64,000 nt of DNA from a virus. The stretch is taken from positions 82,770-146,769 of the IMG/VR virus record IMGVR_UViG_3300033388_006651, one strand, 5' to 3'. The first letter of the stretch is position 1. Each line of letters starts with the position of its first letter. Shown here piece by piece: positions 32,851 to 41,359 of the stretch. The translations under genes were made by a program, and so were the position numbers. Below the pieces are notes generated by a model. It searched no databases. It saw nothing but the letters and a program-made list of their open reading frames with translations, and was not told where the DNA came from.

Positions 32851-35800
32851 ATGGCAAACCCTCCCGCCAATCGACGCCCAGGTGTAGACGCCGACATTTT
32901 TCAAGGAACGTGGCTCCGCGGATTCGACGTGCCGGCGGGCAACAACGATCCCGCTGCGAATCCTTGCGATCTGATCATCTCGAACGGCAAAAGTCAGATC
33001 GACGAGACCGTCTCCGATCTGTACATCTGGAACAGGACGCTAGATCGGGAACAGCCCATGTTCATCTTCGCGGTGGGGAACGACTTTACGTCCCTCGTTG
33101 CAAAGTTTGGCGTTTACGCGGGAGTTCTGCCTGATCCTAACGGGATCCTCACGGATGAGATCGGGTCGCTTTACCTTTCCAACAATCCGGCTGCTCTTTG
33201 GCAGAACCAAAACGGCGGCGACACTTGGGAAAAGATCTCCGACGACCTCGGTGGGGAGAGCCTCCAGGAGACGTTGGCCATCGGCAACGTCACCGGCGGT
33301 TTCAACCTCCAAGTCACCAACGGTGACTTCATCATTGGTGTAGAGAACAGCACCGGTGGTACTGGCGCTGATGTCCAGGTCTTTGGTGGTCCCGCTACTG
33401 GGATAACTGGAGACGGTGGCCAAGCCGTCATCGTCGGAGGCACTTCGGTTGGCGGCAACACGGGTGCTGTTGGGGTGTTCTCTCGAGACACCACCAACGC
33501 TGGAGTTTCAGGCAACGTTAATGTCCGTACCGGTACTTCCCTGTTGGGTGGCAACAGCGGTAGCATCGACATGCGGACTGGCAACACGGGAGCTCCTGGA
33601 ATTCTCGGCGTCAGCGGTGTTTTCGGGTTCATCGGTGGTGATTCGCTCACGACAGGTGCGCTTGGAGTAGGTGGCCAGCTCTTTGCTCGAGGTGGTAGCG
33701 CAACCGAGGACGGTCAGGGCGGCAACATGCTGCTCTACGCTGGCCATGCGGTTACCGTACCGCCAGCTCCGTTCATTCCGGTCAACGCTGCGGGACAGGG
33801 CGGCAACGTCCTTCTCCAGAGTGGCAACTCGTCCGGCACTCGGGCCGGTGGCCTTGTTGTTCTGACGGGTGGCACGGGAGGGTCGAGCGGAGGAGTCGGT
33901 GGCACCATCATTCTCGACCCCGGTGCGGGAGGTGGTGGCGCCGGTGACGGTGAGGTCGTCGCCACAAAAGTTCTGCGTGCCGACAACATCAAGCGCGGGG
34001 ATTCGGATCCCAACTCAGTCGTCTCCGGCAACGAAGGTGATGTCTACCAGCGCACGCAGGGTGGGATTGGTCAGGTGTGGGTCAACACCAACGGTTCGAT
34101 CACGGGTTGGAAACAGCTCGCGTTCGCTGGTGATCTGGTTGAAGCCCTCCAGCAAATGCAGAACGGCTATGTGTCGCCGTCCATGATGGGGTTCGGAGGC
34201 ACAGACGAAGAACTCTACAGTGACGTAGGACTCTACAAGGGCCTTCGCACTGACGAAAGTCTGGGAGGCACGGTCGATGGCTCTTTCGTTGACAGTGGTC
34301 CTGTTCTCCGTTTTGCGGTCTCTGAATCAATTGGCGCTCTAAACCAACGTGCCGGTTTGGACATGATCACATCCGGGGTCATGGGACCTGGTGTGCGTCT
34401 TGAAAATCGGTTCTTCGCTACCTTTGCGTTCAATACCCGTTCCCTGGACTCGAACACTTGCCGGTTTTTCCTTGGATTGACCGGCAACACGTTGGCGGCC
34501 CAACTGGGCACGGATCTACCTGGCGGTGATTACATCGGGTTCATGCGCAGCAACTTGAACGCCAACTGGTTGGTGGTTCATCGTGGCGGAGGTGCCGCGA
34601 ATTTTGCCAACACGGGCATCGCAAAAACCACGACGGACGTTGATACGGACGTTTACTATTTCATCGTTGACGCCACGGATGGTTTAACTCCGCTCGTTCG
34701 GTTCTTCATTCTTGATCCGGACCTGAACGTCATCAGTAGCATCACGGTCAATTCGGATCTTCCTGATGTCACGGCGACTGAGTTGTGGCCCGCAGTGGGT
34801 GTTCAAAACGTCAATGGTGCGGGTGGCGGAACCTCTTTCCTCAAAATGTCCCATGCGGGCATCACCACCAAAGCGGCGACTGTTGCCCAAGGTGGGGGAA
34901 CTGGCACCGGTGGCCTCACGCTTGGTCAAGTTCTCCTCAACGGGAACCAAACCGACGCCATACTCATCGAGGTCAACCAAGGTAGCGGCCTGTTGGGCGT
35001 CGTGGACGACAACGCTGGAGACGGTGCCGATGTCCTTGTCTTCGGTGGTGCGACGACCCTGGTCGGCAACGACACTGGCGGCGTCATTGTTGCGTCCGGT
35101 AGTGCTTTCGGAGGCGGGGCCGAAGGGGCCGGAGCCACGACGGGCGCTCTCGTTCTGACATCCGGATTCCAGCTTGTTGTCACGACTCTTGGCGACACCG
35201 GCATCGTCGATATTCAGAGCGGTGACCATGCCGGCACTGATGGCACGACGGGTGACTTTTTTCTTCGTACCGGTGGTTTCACCAACGGCGCTGCGGGTAC
35301 TCGGGTTCAGGGCGACATTCTGATCGCCGCTGGATCGTTCATTCCGAACACGGCAACGACCACCGGTGAGATCATCATCAAGGGTGGTAGCTCGAGCCTC
35401 ACGGGCGTGGATGGTGGCGATGTCACCATCATGTCGGGTGAGAACAATTCGGCGATCGGCGACACGGGTGACATCGACATCGAGACCTTCGATGCGAACC
35501 TGGATGGTGACTCCGGTGTCCTGGAGTTGGCCACTGGTACGGGCGGCTCGAACGCTGGTGACTCGGGTTTCCTTACACTCGCAACTGGGGCCGCGATTGC
35601 CGGCAGTTCTGGCGCCATCGGATTCGGTACGGGTGCTGCGGGTAACGGCGCAGCCGGCGGCATCCTGATGCTTATCGGTGACAGCACCGTGGGGAATGGT
35701 AGCGCAATCGCTCTGTTCTCCGGCACCACCACGGACGCGGCTGGTTTTGGTGGAGACATCGAATTTACTCCGGGCACCGGTCCTCTTGGGGACGGTGCGG

Positions 35801-38800
35801 TCATCATCAACGGCAAGTTGACGGTCACGGGTGCGATCGATCCGACCGCGCTTCTCCTGGACGGACAGGCCGTCATCCCGCCAGAAGTCGTACCCACTGC
35901 TTCGCAGGGAACCCTGTGGGTCGATAACACCGGGGCCACCGGTCAACTGATTTACACGAACTCGGACGGCGACAACAACATCAGCACCGGCGGCGGCGTG
36001 ACCACCCTCGATGCTCTGACCGATGTGACGGTTACGGGGCCGGCTGCTGGCGAAGTCCTCATGTTGGATGGGGCGCTCCAGTGGGTGAACGCGGCTGGGG
36101 CCGGTGGTTCTCCGCTCGCTACTATTTTGGCAATCGGCAACACGACGGGAGCCATTCCCATCGTGATCGAAGATTCGCTGGGAGCTCGTCTCACTTCGGA
36201 CGGTGATTTGGTACTGGACCCGTCGGTGACACCCGGTGATGCGGTCGTCATCGATGGTCTTCGTTGGCCCGAGGCTGATGGCGCTGGGGGCTTCGTGCTC
36301 ACGACCAATGGCATCGGGCAGCTCAGTTTCCAGGCCCCTGGTGGGTCGAGTGGTCTTTCGTTCGCTGAGTCCTTCACCCGTATGCAGTGGGGCTCCATCC
36401 AGCCTTCTCTGGGTGTCGTGAACTCGACGGGCATTTTTGCTCCGGCCTTTGAGATCGGCTCTGTACTGACCACCAGCGATACGGTTGAGGGCGTACGTCG
36501 GAACTTCTCGACGGCTGCGATTGCGGCGGATGAAGCTGGTGTGCAGGGTGTCGGTAGTGGCATCACGATCGGCTCGCTCCCATTCGTCACCATCAAGTTC
36601 GATGGTGTGACACCTGATACGGGGGTCCGCTTTTTCGCGGGTTTGACGAACGACCTGACTCCGCTGAACACACCTACGGTTCAGTTGAATAGTGCGTTGC
36701 CGGCTCGGCGTTACATCGGTGTTCAGATTTACACGGACGTTCCCCAGACAACGCTTCAGTTCGTCACGGATGACTCCACGGGAGCGCCGCTGACCTTCAA
36801 CACGACGATCTCCCCAGCCGGCTTGGTTGGGTTGACGTTGACCATTGATGGCACGACGGCTGGCCAAGTCACGTTGACCTTGTACGACAGCACGGGGGCT
36901 CAGCTTTCCACGACTACGTTCGCTGCGAATCTGCCAACAGCCACGGCGGCACTTTACCCGTTCTGTGCTGCGCACACGATCGACGGAATCGTCAAATCGT
37001 CGGCGATGTATGTGATGCAGGGGGTGACTCGAGCCGACCTGCTTAACGCGGCCGGCGGAGGCGGTGGAAACCAAGATCTCACGTCTGTCCTTGGCTTCGG
37101 AGCCAATACTGGCGGCATCCCGATTCAGGGAGACGACAACGCTGGCGGTGGTGGCGGAGGTCTCGACCTCATCGCCGGCAGTTCCACGGGCGGTGGCGGC
37201 AGCGGTGGCGATGTCACTGTGCTGGGTGGTTCTCCTGATCCGGCTGGCAACGGCAGCGGTGGGAGTACGTTCTTCACGGCGGCTGACGGTGCGGGTACTG
37301 GCATCGGTGGTGAGCTCATTTTCAATGCTGGTGAGGGCGGCGTTCTAGGAGGCAACGGTGGTAACATCGCCTTCACTCCGGGTGCTGGTCCCGGTGCGGC
37401 ATCGGCAGATGGCGGCTCCTTCTTCGTCTTCGGAGCGCCTGGTGGTGGCACCGGTGGTGACGGTGGTCGGGTGGGAATCGTGGCCGGCGATGCTCTTGCG
37501 GGTAACTTCGACGGAGGCCCTATCGAGTTCTCGGCCGGTGACGCTTCTGGCACCGGTATCGGTGGTGAATTCATCTTCAATGCTGGTGACGGCGGCGCCG
37601 GTGGTGGTGATGGTGGTTCCCTCACCCTCACGGCGGGTGCCGGATTGGGCGGCGGCTCCGATGGTGTCATTACGCTTGATGGGGAAGTCTTCATCACCGG
37701 CAAGTTGAACGTCACTGGGATGATCGATCCGCCTGGGCTCCTTATGTCGAGCTCGGGAGTCATCCCGTTCACGCCTGTTGGTACCGAGGGCGGCATCTGG
37801 GTCAACAACGCAGGTGAGCTGATTTTCTCGAACCTCGGCGGCGACCTGAACCTGTCCACGGCCATCGGCGGTGGCATGACGTTCCTGGACGCCCTCCTGA
37901 CGGCCCAGTACGGTTTCCTGGGACCGGGCAACACCTTCGGGGGACCACAGAGCTACGGAGTCTTCGGAAGCTCTGTGAACACCGCTGTGAGCCCTGGACC
38001 GCCTCCCGCTTCGGCGACGATCGGCCAGGACAGCGATGGGCCGTTCCTCAACCTGGCGGTGGCCGCCGATGCTGGTGGATCCGAGGTGTTCCTCGGGACG
38101 CTCGATCTGCAAATCCAGCGGGATTCGCAGTTCAAGGCTCGGTTCAAGTTCCAAGTCACGTCGCCTGCACACACGGACGAGCGCATCTTTATCGGTTACA
38201 CCGACGATGCGACATCCACGACCCCGAGCCCGCAGCTTGCATTGGATCACCCGGTTCCGGGCCTCCAGTACATGGCTCTTGCTCAGAGTCTTGCCGGGTT
38301 CAACCTCGAGTTCGTGGCCCAAGGCTCCGGTGGTGCGATGGGGGCGGTGTTCGCCATCCCGACCGACGCACTGGTCCACTACTTCGAGATCGATGCCAGC
38401 GCTGCTAGCGGAGATGTGACGTTCAGGGTGTACGCGGCTGATGGGGTTACCATCGAAGCCGCCCACACGGAGCTGGCGTCATTCCTGCTTCCTGATCTGT
38501 CTCTTCCCACACGTCCGTTCATCGGCATCACCAACAGCACGACGACCACGACGCCACGTTCGCTCGATTTCTACGATGCGACCGTCGTCACTCGGGCCGA
38601 CGTTGTGGATGCGGTCACGGGTGGTGGTTCCGGCGGAACCTCAACGCTCAGCGCAGTGCTCGCATCCGGCAACACGACGGGTGCCAATGGCATCGAGTTC
38701 TCGTTGTTGAACACGGGGATTACGACTGAGACCAACGCGGGCGGCAACGGCCAAGACCTTCTCATCGCAGCCGGTGACGCCGGTGCTGCCACGAGTTCGG

Positions 38801-40149
38801 GCGGTGTTCTCGAACTTCGTGGTGGTTTGGACACGGGCGCACCGGGTAAGCCGGGTTCTGTTTCGATTAAGGCAGATTCCACGGCCAGTTCTGGTGGGAC
38901 CGGGGCTGTCGACCTGCTTGGTGGCAACATTGCCAGTGCAGGCGGCGCCCTACTTACTGTAGCTTCGGGAGATCCGAGCGGTCCTCGAGGCGGTGGTATT
39001 GCCCTCCAAGCCGGCTCGGGCACCGGGGTCAACGTCCCGGGCGGCACTATTTCCCTGAACGCAGGTCAGAGTCAAGGCACCGAAGCCGGCGGGGATGTCT
39101 CCTTGAGTGCGGCCACCGGCGGTGTGGGTGCAGGCACCGGCGACGGTGGACGTGTCGTGTTGGCCAGCGGTATCGCAGCCGGTACCGGGGGCACGGGCAA
39201 CATCGACCTGGTTGTCGGAAGTGGAACGGTACCGCCGGTTCAGTTAGGCAACCTGAACTTCATCTCGCAGCCCGAGGGCGGCGACGATCTCACCTCGAGC
39301 GTCTTCACGATCTCCGGGGCGAGTTCGGCATCGGGTGGTGGTTATTTCATGCGAGCAGGTCGTGCCGATGTCGGCAGTACCGGCGACGGTGGTGACATCA
39401 GGCTGCTGACCCAAGATGGGGATGCGGGCGGAGACCCGGGCGCGATCCATCTTCTTGCGGACGGCGCTACTCCGGCGGTAGTCGGGGGTGGCGACATCCA
39501 AGCGGTTGCCAAGTTTACGGCCACTACTGGTGAAGGCGGTAAGCTGCGTTTGACTGCGGCTGCGGGCGGTGGGGTTGGTTCAGCTTTCCTCAGTGGTGGC
39601 GATGCCGATGCGGCGTCGGCCCTCCCTGGGGGCAGCGCGTCGGTATTGGGTGGCGCTGGTGACACTACAGGACCCGGTGCGCCAGTCCTCCTCATGGGTG
39701 GGACAGGAGGCGCAACCGGAGACGGTGGCAACGCGAGAGTGGCTGGCGGCACTGCTACTGGTGGTGCCAATGTCGGTGGTGATGTTATCCTCTCCCCGGG
39801 CGCAGGTCCTGGTGGGTCCGGTGTGGTGGACGTGGACGGTCCGATCAATCCGGCTGGCGCAGGGCTCCAGTTCAGCTTCGGAGGTTCCGTTGGCGTCTCC
39901 GCCGTTCCAGGAATCATTGACCCGACTCTGTTGGTTGCCGGGGCACCACCGATCTCGTTCGTGGTGCCATTCAACGCAGCGTTCCTGGCCGCACCCCAAA
40001 ACGTGCAGGTCACGTTGGCCCTGTTCGTTCCTGGGCCGTTGGCATCGATCTCCTACGCCATCACGTCGATCACAGCTACGGATTTCACGATCGTGTTCGA
40101 TGGCGCTCCGCCCGCGGGATTCGGGTTTACCTGGGACGCGAAGCTGTAG
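32851..40149 (+). CDS. Giant tail-fibre-like protein with three jelly-roll modules (2432 aa)
   Basis: The N-terminus (TWLRGFDVPAGNNDPAANPC, LYIWNRTLDREQPMFIFAVG) looks like a virion-docking head. Gly-Gly repeats follow (GGNSGSIDMRTGNTG). Three lectin-like beta domains recur at residues about 430-675, 1170-1400 and 1675-1915. Each has a 'RFFLGLTG/RFFAGLTN/RIFIGYTD' strand and a 'D/Y.GF' or 'YIGV/YMAL' partner, and each is followed by a 'GNTTG' turn and another repeat block. The end (AFLAAPQNVQVTLALFVPGP...) is a small beta cap. Probably a multi-domain receptor-binding fibre. It is one of the longest genes one would expect in a phage. Confidence 0.85.
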   Translation: MANPPANRRPGVDADIFQGTWLRGFDVPAGNNDPAANPCDLIISNGKSQIDETVSDLYIWNRTLDREQPMFIFAVGNDFTSLVAKFGVYAGVLPDPNGILTDEIGSLYLSNNPAALWQNQNGGDTWEKISDDLGGESLQETLAIGNVTGGFNLQVTNGDFIIGVENSTGGTGADVQVFGGPATGITGDGGQAVIVGGTSVGGNTGAVGVFSRDTTNAGVSGNVNVRTGTSLLGGNSGSIDMRTGNTGAPGILGVSGVFGFIGGDSLTTGALGVGGQLFARGGSATEDGQGGNMLLYAGHAVTVPPAPFIPVNAAGQGGNVLLQSGNSSGTRAGGLVVLTGGTGGSSGGVGGTIILDPGAGGGGAGDGEVVATKVLRADNIKRGDSDPNSVVSGNEGDVYQRTQGGIGQVWVNTNGSITGWKQLAFAGDLVEALQQMQNGYVSPSMMGFGGTDEELYSDVGLYKGLRTDESLGGTVDGSFVDSGPVLRFAVSESIGALNQRAGLDMITSGVMGPGVRLENRFFATFAFNTRSLDSNTCRFFLGLTGNTLAAQLGTDLPGGDYIGFMRSNLNANWLVVHRGGGAANFANTGIAKTTTDVDTDVYYFIVDATDGLTPLVRFFILDPDLNVISSITVNSDLPDVTATELWPAVGVQNVNGAGGGTSFLKMSHAGITTKAATVAQGGGTGTGGLTLGQVLLNGNQTDAILIEVNQGSGLLGVVDDNAGDGADVLVFGGATTLVGNDTGGVIVASGSAFGGGAEGAGATTGALVLTSGFQLVVTTLGDTGIVDIQSGDHAGTDGTTGDFFLRTGGFTNGAAGTRVQGDILIAAGSFIPNTATTTGEIIIKGGSSSLTGVDGGDVTIMSGENNSAIGDTGDIDIETFDANLDGDSGVLELATGTGGSNAGDSGFLTLATGAAIAGSSGAIGFGTGAAGNGAAGGILMLIGDSTVGNGSAIALFSGTTTDAAGFGGDIEFTPGTGPLGDGAVIINGKLTVTGAIDPTALLLDGQAVIPPEVVPTASQGTLWVDNTGATGQLIYTNSDGDNNISTGGGVTTLDALTDVTVTGPAAGEVLMLDGALQWVNAAGAGGSPLATILAIGNTTGAIPIVIEDSLGARLTSDGDLVLDPSVTPGDAVVIDGLRWPEADGAGGFVLTTNGIGQLSFQAPGGSSGLSFAESFTRMQWGSIQPSLGVVNSTGIFAPAFEIGSVLTTSDTVEGVRRNFSTAAIAADEAGVQGVGSGITIGSLPFVTIKFDGVTPDTGVRFFAGLTNDLTPLNTPTVQLNSALPARRYIGVQIYTDVPQTTLQFVTDDSTGAPLTFNTTISPAGLVGLTLTIDGTTAGQVTLTLYDSTGAQLSTTTFAANLPTATAALYPFCAAHTIDGIVKSSAMYVMQGVTRADLLNAAGGGGGNQDLTSVLGFGANTGGIPIQGDDNAGGGGGGLDLIAGSSTGGGGSGGDVTVLGGSPDPAGNGSGGSTFFTAADGAGTGIGGELIFNAGEGGVLGGNGGNIAFTPGAGPGAASADGGSFFVFGAPGGGTGGDGGRVGIVAGDALAGNFDGGPIEFSAGDASGTGIGGEFIFNAGDGGAGGGDGGSLTLTAGAGLGGGSDGVITLDGEVFITGKLNVTGMIDPPGLLMSSSGVIPFTPVGTEGGIWVNNAGELIFSNLGGDLNLSTAIGGGMTFLDALLTAQYGFLGPGNTFGGPQSYGVFGSSVNTAVSPGPPPASATIGQDSDGPFLNLAVAADAGGSEVFLGTLDLQIQRDSQFKARFKFQVTSPAHTDERIFIGYTDDATSTTPSPQLALDHPVPGLQYMALAQSLAGFNLEFVAQGSGGAMGAVFAIPTDALVHYFEIDASAASGDVTFRVYAADGVTIEAAHTELASFLLPDLSLPTRPFIGITNSTTTTTPRSLDFYDATVVTRADVVDAVTGGGSGGTSTLSAVLASGNTTGANGIEFSLLNTGITTETNAGGNGQDLLIAAGDAGAATSSGGVLELRGGLDTGAPGKPGSVSIKADSTASSGGTGAVDLLGGNIASAGGALLTVASGDPSGPRGGGIALQAGSGTGVNVPGGTISLNAGQSQGTEAGGDVSLSAATGGVGAGTGDGGRVVLASGIAAGTGGTGNIDLVVGSGTVPPVQLGNLNFISQPEGGDDLTSSVFTISGASSASGGGYFMRAGRADVGSTGDGGDIRLLTQDGDAGGDPGAIHLLADGATPAVVGGGDIQAVAKFTATTGEGGKLRLTAAAGGGVGSAFLSGGDADAASALPGGSASVLGGAGDTTGPGAPVLLMGGTGGATGDGGNARVAGGTATGGANVGGDVILSPGAGPGGSGVVDVDGPINPAGAGLQFSFGGSVGVSAVPGIIDPTLLVAGAPPISFVVPFNAAFLAAPQNVQVTLALFVPGPLASISYAITSITATDFTIVFDGAPPAGFGFTWDAKL

Positions 40150-40170
40150 CGGCGTAGGAATCTAGACGCA

Positions 40171-40206
40171 GAAAAGCCCGTGGAGCTGGAGCCCTACGGG
40201 CTTTTC
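40171..40206. terminator. Bidirectional hairpin terminator
   Basis: GAAAAGCCCGT (40171-40181) is an exact inverted repeat of ACGGGCTTTTC (40196-40206). A-rich and T-rich flanks allow termination in both directions, between the fibre gene and the convergent lipoprotein gene. Confidence 0.82.
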
Positions 40207-40214
40207 GCTGTGGT

Positions 40215-40937
40215 TTAGTCCTTTTTCACGCACACCTTGATTGATCCGGTCCAAGTATCGCACTTCATTGTTCCATCGAGGCAATCATCGTCGGTTTCAC
40301 AGAAACGAGTGCAGCAGAAGTCATCCCAGGATTCGCTCGGCCACTGGTTATCGGCTGCGGGGTCAATCTCGCACCAGTCCATGGCAAAGAGGTCCGACTC
40401 GACGCAGGCCAAATGGAGGCAGCCCGTGTAGGTCGTGTTGAACCCGCCGCCACTCCACTGATCGCAACCGCTCTTGTGCGAAGTGCCGTCCCCTTCGCTG
40501 TCGCGAAGGGGGAGGCAGTACATGCCCGTGACCTCTTGTTGACCCGGTCCAGGTGAGACGAAGCCGAGGACACAGGTGTGGGGAACGATTTGGCTGTCAG
40601 GGTTGTAGAGAACCATCGGACCATCGGCGCATTGGCCGATGCCCTCGTGCATCTCAATTGGGTTGCAAGGGTAGTAGGGCGCGATGGGTTCCTGGGCCGT
40701 GCCGGTTTCACCATCGCCGTCGCCGTCGCCGTCGCCATCGCCCGTGGAACCATCATCAGTTTCACCTTCGGCATCGCCCGTTTCGGATCCATCGGTGCCT
40801 TCGGCCGTGCCTGCTTCTGAGGCGTCGGATCCTGTCAAGGTGCCGTCTGTGGCTCCCTCGAGGTTAGGGGAGAACTCTGTGGCGCAAGCAGTCAGGAGGC
40901 TCGCGGCCAGCAACATCGTGAAAAAAGTTCGGTTCAT
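40215..40937 (-). CDS. Myxobacterial-type lipoprotein (240 aa)
   Basis: Signal peptide with lipobox LTAC (Cys18), then a long low-complexity linker of Gly, Asp, Glu, Thr and Ser (ending GDGDGDGDGETG). A Cys-rich domain follows (YYPCNPIEMHEG, LGFVSPGPGQ, CDQWSGGG, CLHLACVESDLFAMDWC, FCCTRFCETDDDCLDG, CDTW). Linkers and Cys motifs of this kind are familiar from Nannocystales surface lipoproteins. It is inverted between tail genes and has its own class I motif, as for a late-acquired 'moron'. It may alter the host surface (for example superinfection exclusion); the function is inferred from location and topology. Confidence 0.82.
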   Translation of the reverse strand: MNRTFFTMLLAASLLTACATEFSPNLEGATDGTLTGSDASEAGTAEGTDGSETGDAEGETDDGSTGDGDGDGDGDGETGTAQEPIAPYYPCNPIEMHEGIGQCADGPMVLYNPDSQIVPHTCVLGFVSPGPGQQEVTGMYCLPLRDSEGDGTSHKSGCDQWSGGGFNTTYTGCLHLACVESDLFAMDWCEIDPAADNQWPSESWDDFCCTRFCETDDDCLDGTMKCDTWTGSIKVCVKKD

Positions 40938-40960
40938 CGGGAAACTACCTCCACAACATA

Positions 40961-40984
40961 CACGGAGCCCCGGAAGATTTTACA
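40961..40984 (-). promoter_or_regulatory. Class I upstream motif, minus-strand copy e
   Basis: Read on the minus strand: TGTAAA, TC at positions 11-12 and CTCCGTG at positions 18-24, identical in spacing to the plus-strand copies. It ends 23 bases before the ATG at 40937, with GGAGG between. Confidence 0.62.
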
Positions 40985-41138
40985 TCAAACTCTTGATCCG
41001 CCTGGGATAACGCTTCGCAAAAAGCCCTCGGAGCCCTACTAGGGGCCCCCTATAGGGGAAAACATGTTTTTGGCGCTAGGAACGCATTGCGATCCCGCGA
41101 AAGGAGCCTTCTGGAGCCCTTGGGCGGAGTGCGCAGCG

Positions 41139-41160
41139 AATTCTCCTATGGGCGCCCCTC
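41139..41160 (+). promoter_or_regulatory. Class II upstream motif
   Basis: AATTCTCCTATGGGCGCCCC is the fullest match to the class II pattern. It lies 220 bases before the fibre ATG and 15 bases before a weak frame at 41176. Confidence 0.47.
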
Positions 41161-41320
41161 AGATGAGAAGGCCGGATGAACACCACACCCAGCATTTTTT
41201 CGTCGATCTCGTTGGCGCGCAAAGCGGCCTTTTCCTTTTCCACGAATGCGTGGAGTTCGAGGGGCGTGGCCGAAACGTGCGTCCTGGTTTCGCAAACTTC
41301 GCGTCAACGCACGCGGTTTT

Positions 41321-41340
41321 AATCCCTCTATGGGCCTCCC
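41321..41340 (+). promoter_or_regulatory. Class II upstream motif of the 1120-residue fibre gene
   Basis: AATCCCTCTATGGGCCTCCC lies 19 bases before the ATG at 41360. It shares AAT, YCTCYTATGGG and the downstream C-rich run with the other copies. Confidence 0.5.
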
Positions 41341-41359
41341 TTCATAGGAACGCACGTAG

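Larger units (their letters stand above)
40985..41359. other. Intergenic region upstream of the third giant fibre gene
   Basis: Some 375 bases with several class II-like elements (CCCCCTATAGGGG at 41046, AATTCTCCTATGGG at 41139, AATCCCTCTATGGG at 41321) and the palindrome GGGGCCCCC at 41043. A 48-residue frame (41176-41322, MNTTPSIFSSISLARKAAFS) starts behind the second element but is not convincing as a gene. Composition is less GC-rich near 41190-41260. Confidence 0.5.

Noticed and set aside
34684-37074. Very long minus-strand open frame (about 796 codons) opposite the 2432-residue fibre gene
   Set aside because: The plus-strand frame has coherent repeats and domains; the antisense frame is Arg/Thr-rich noise created by Gly-rich codons.
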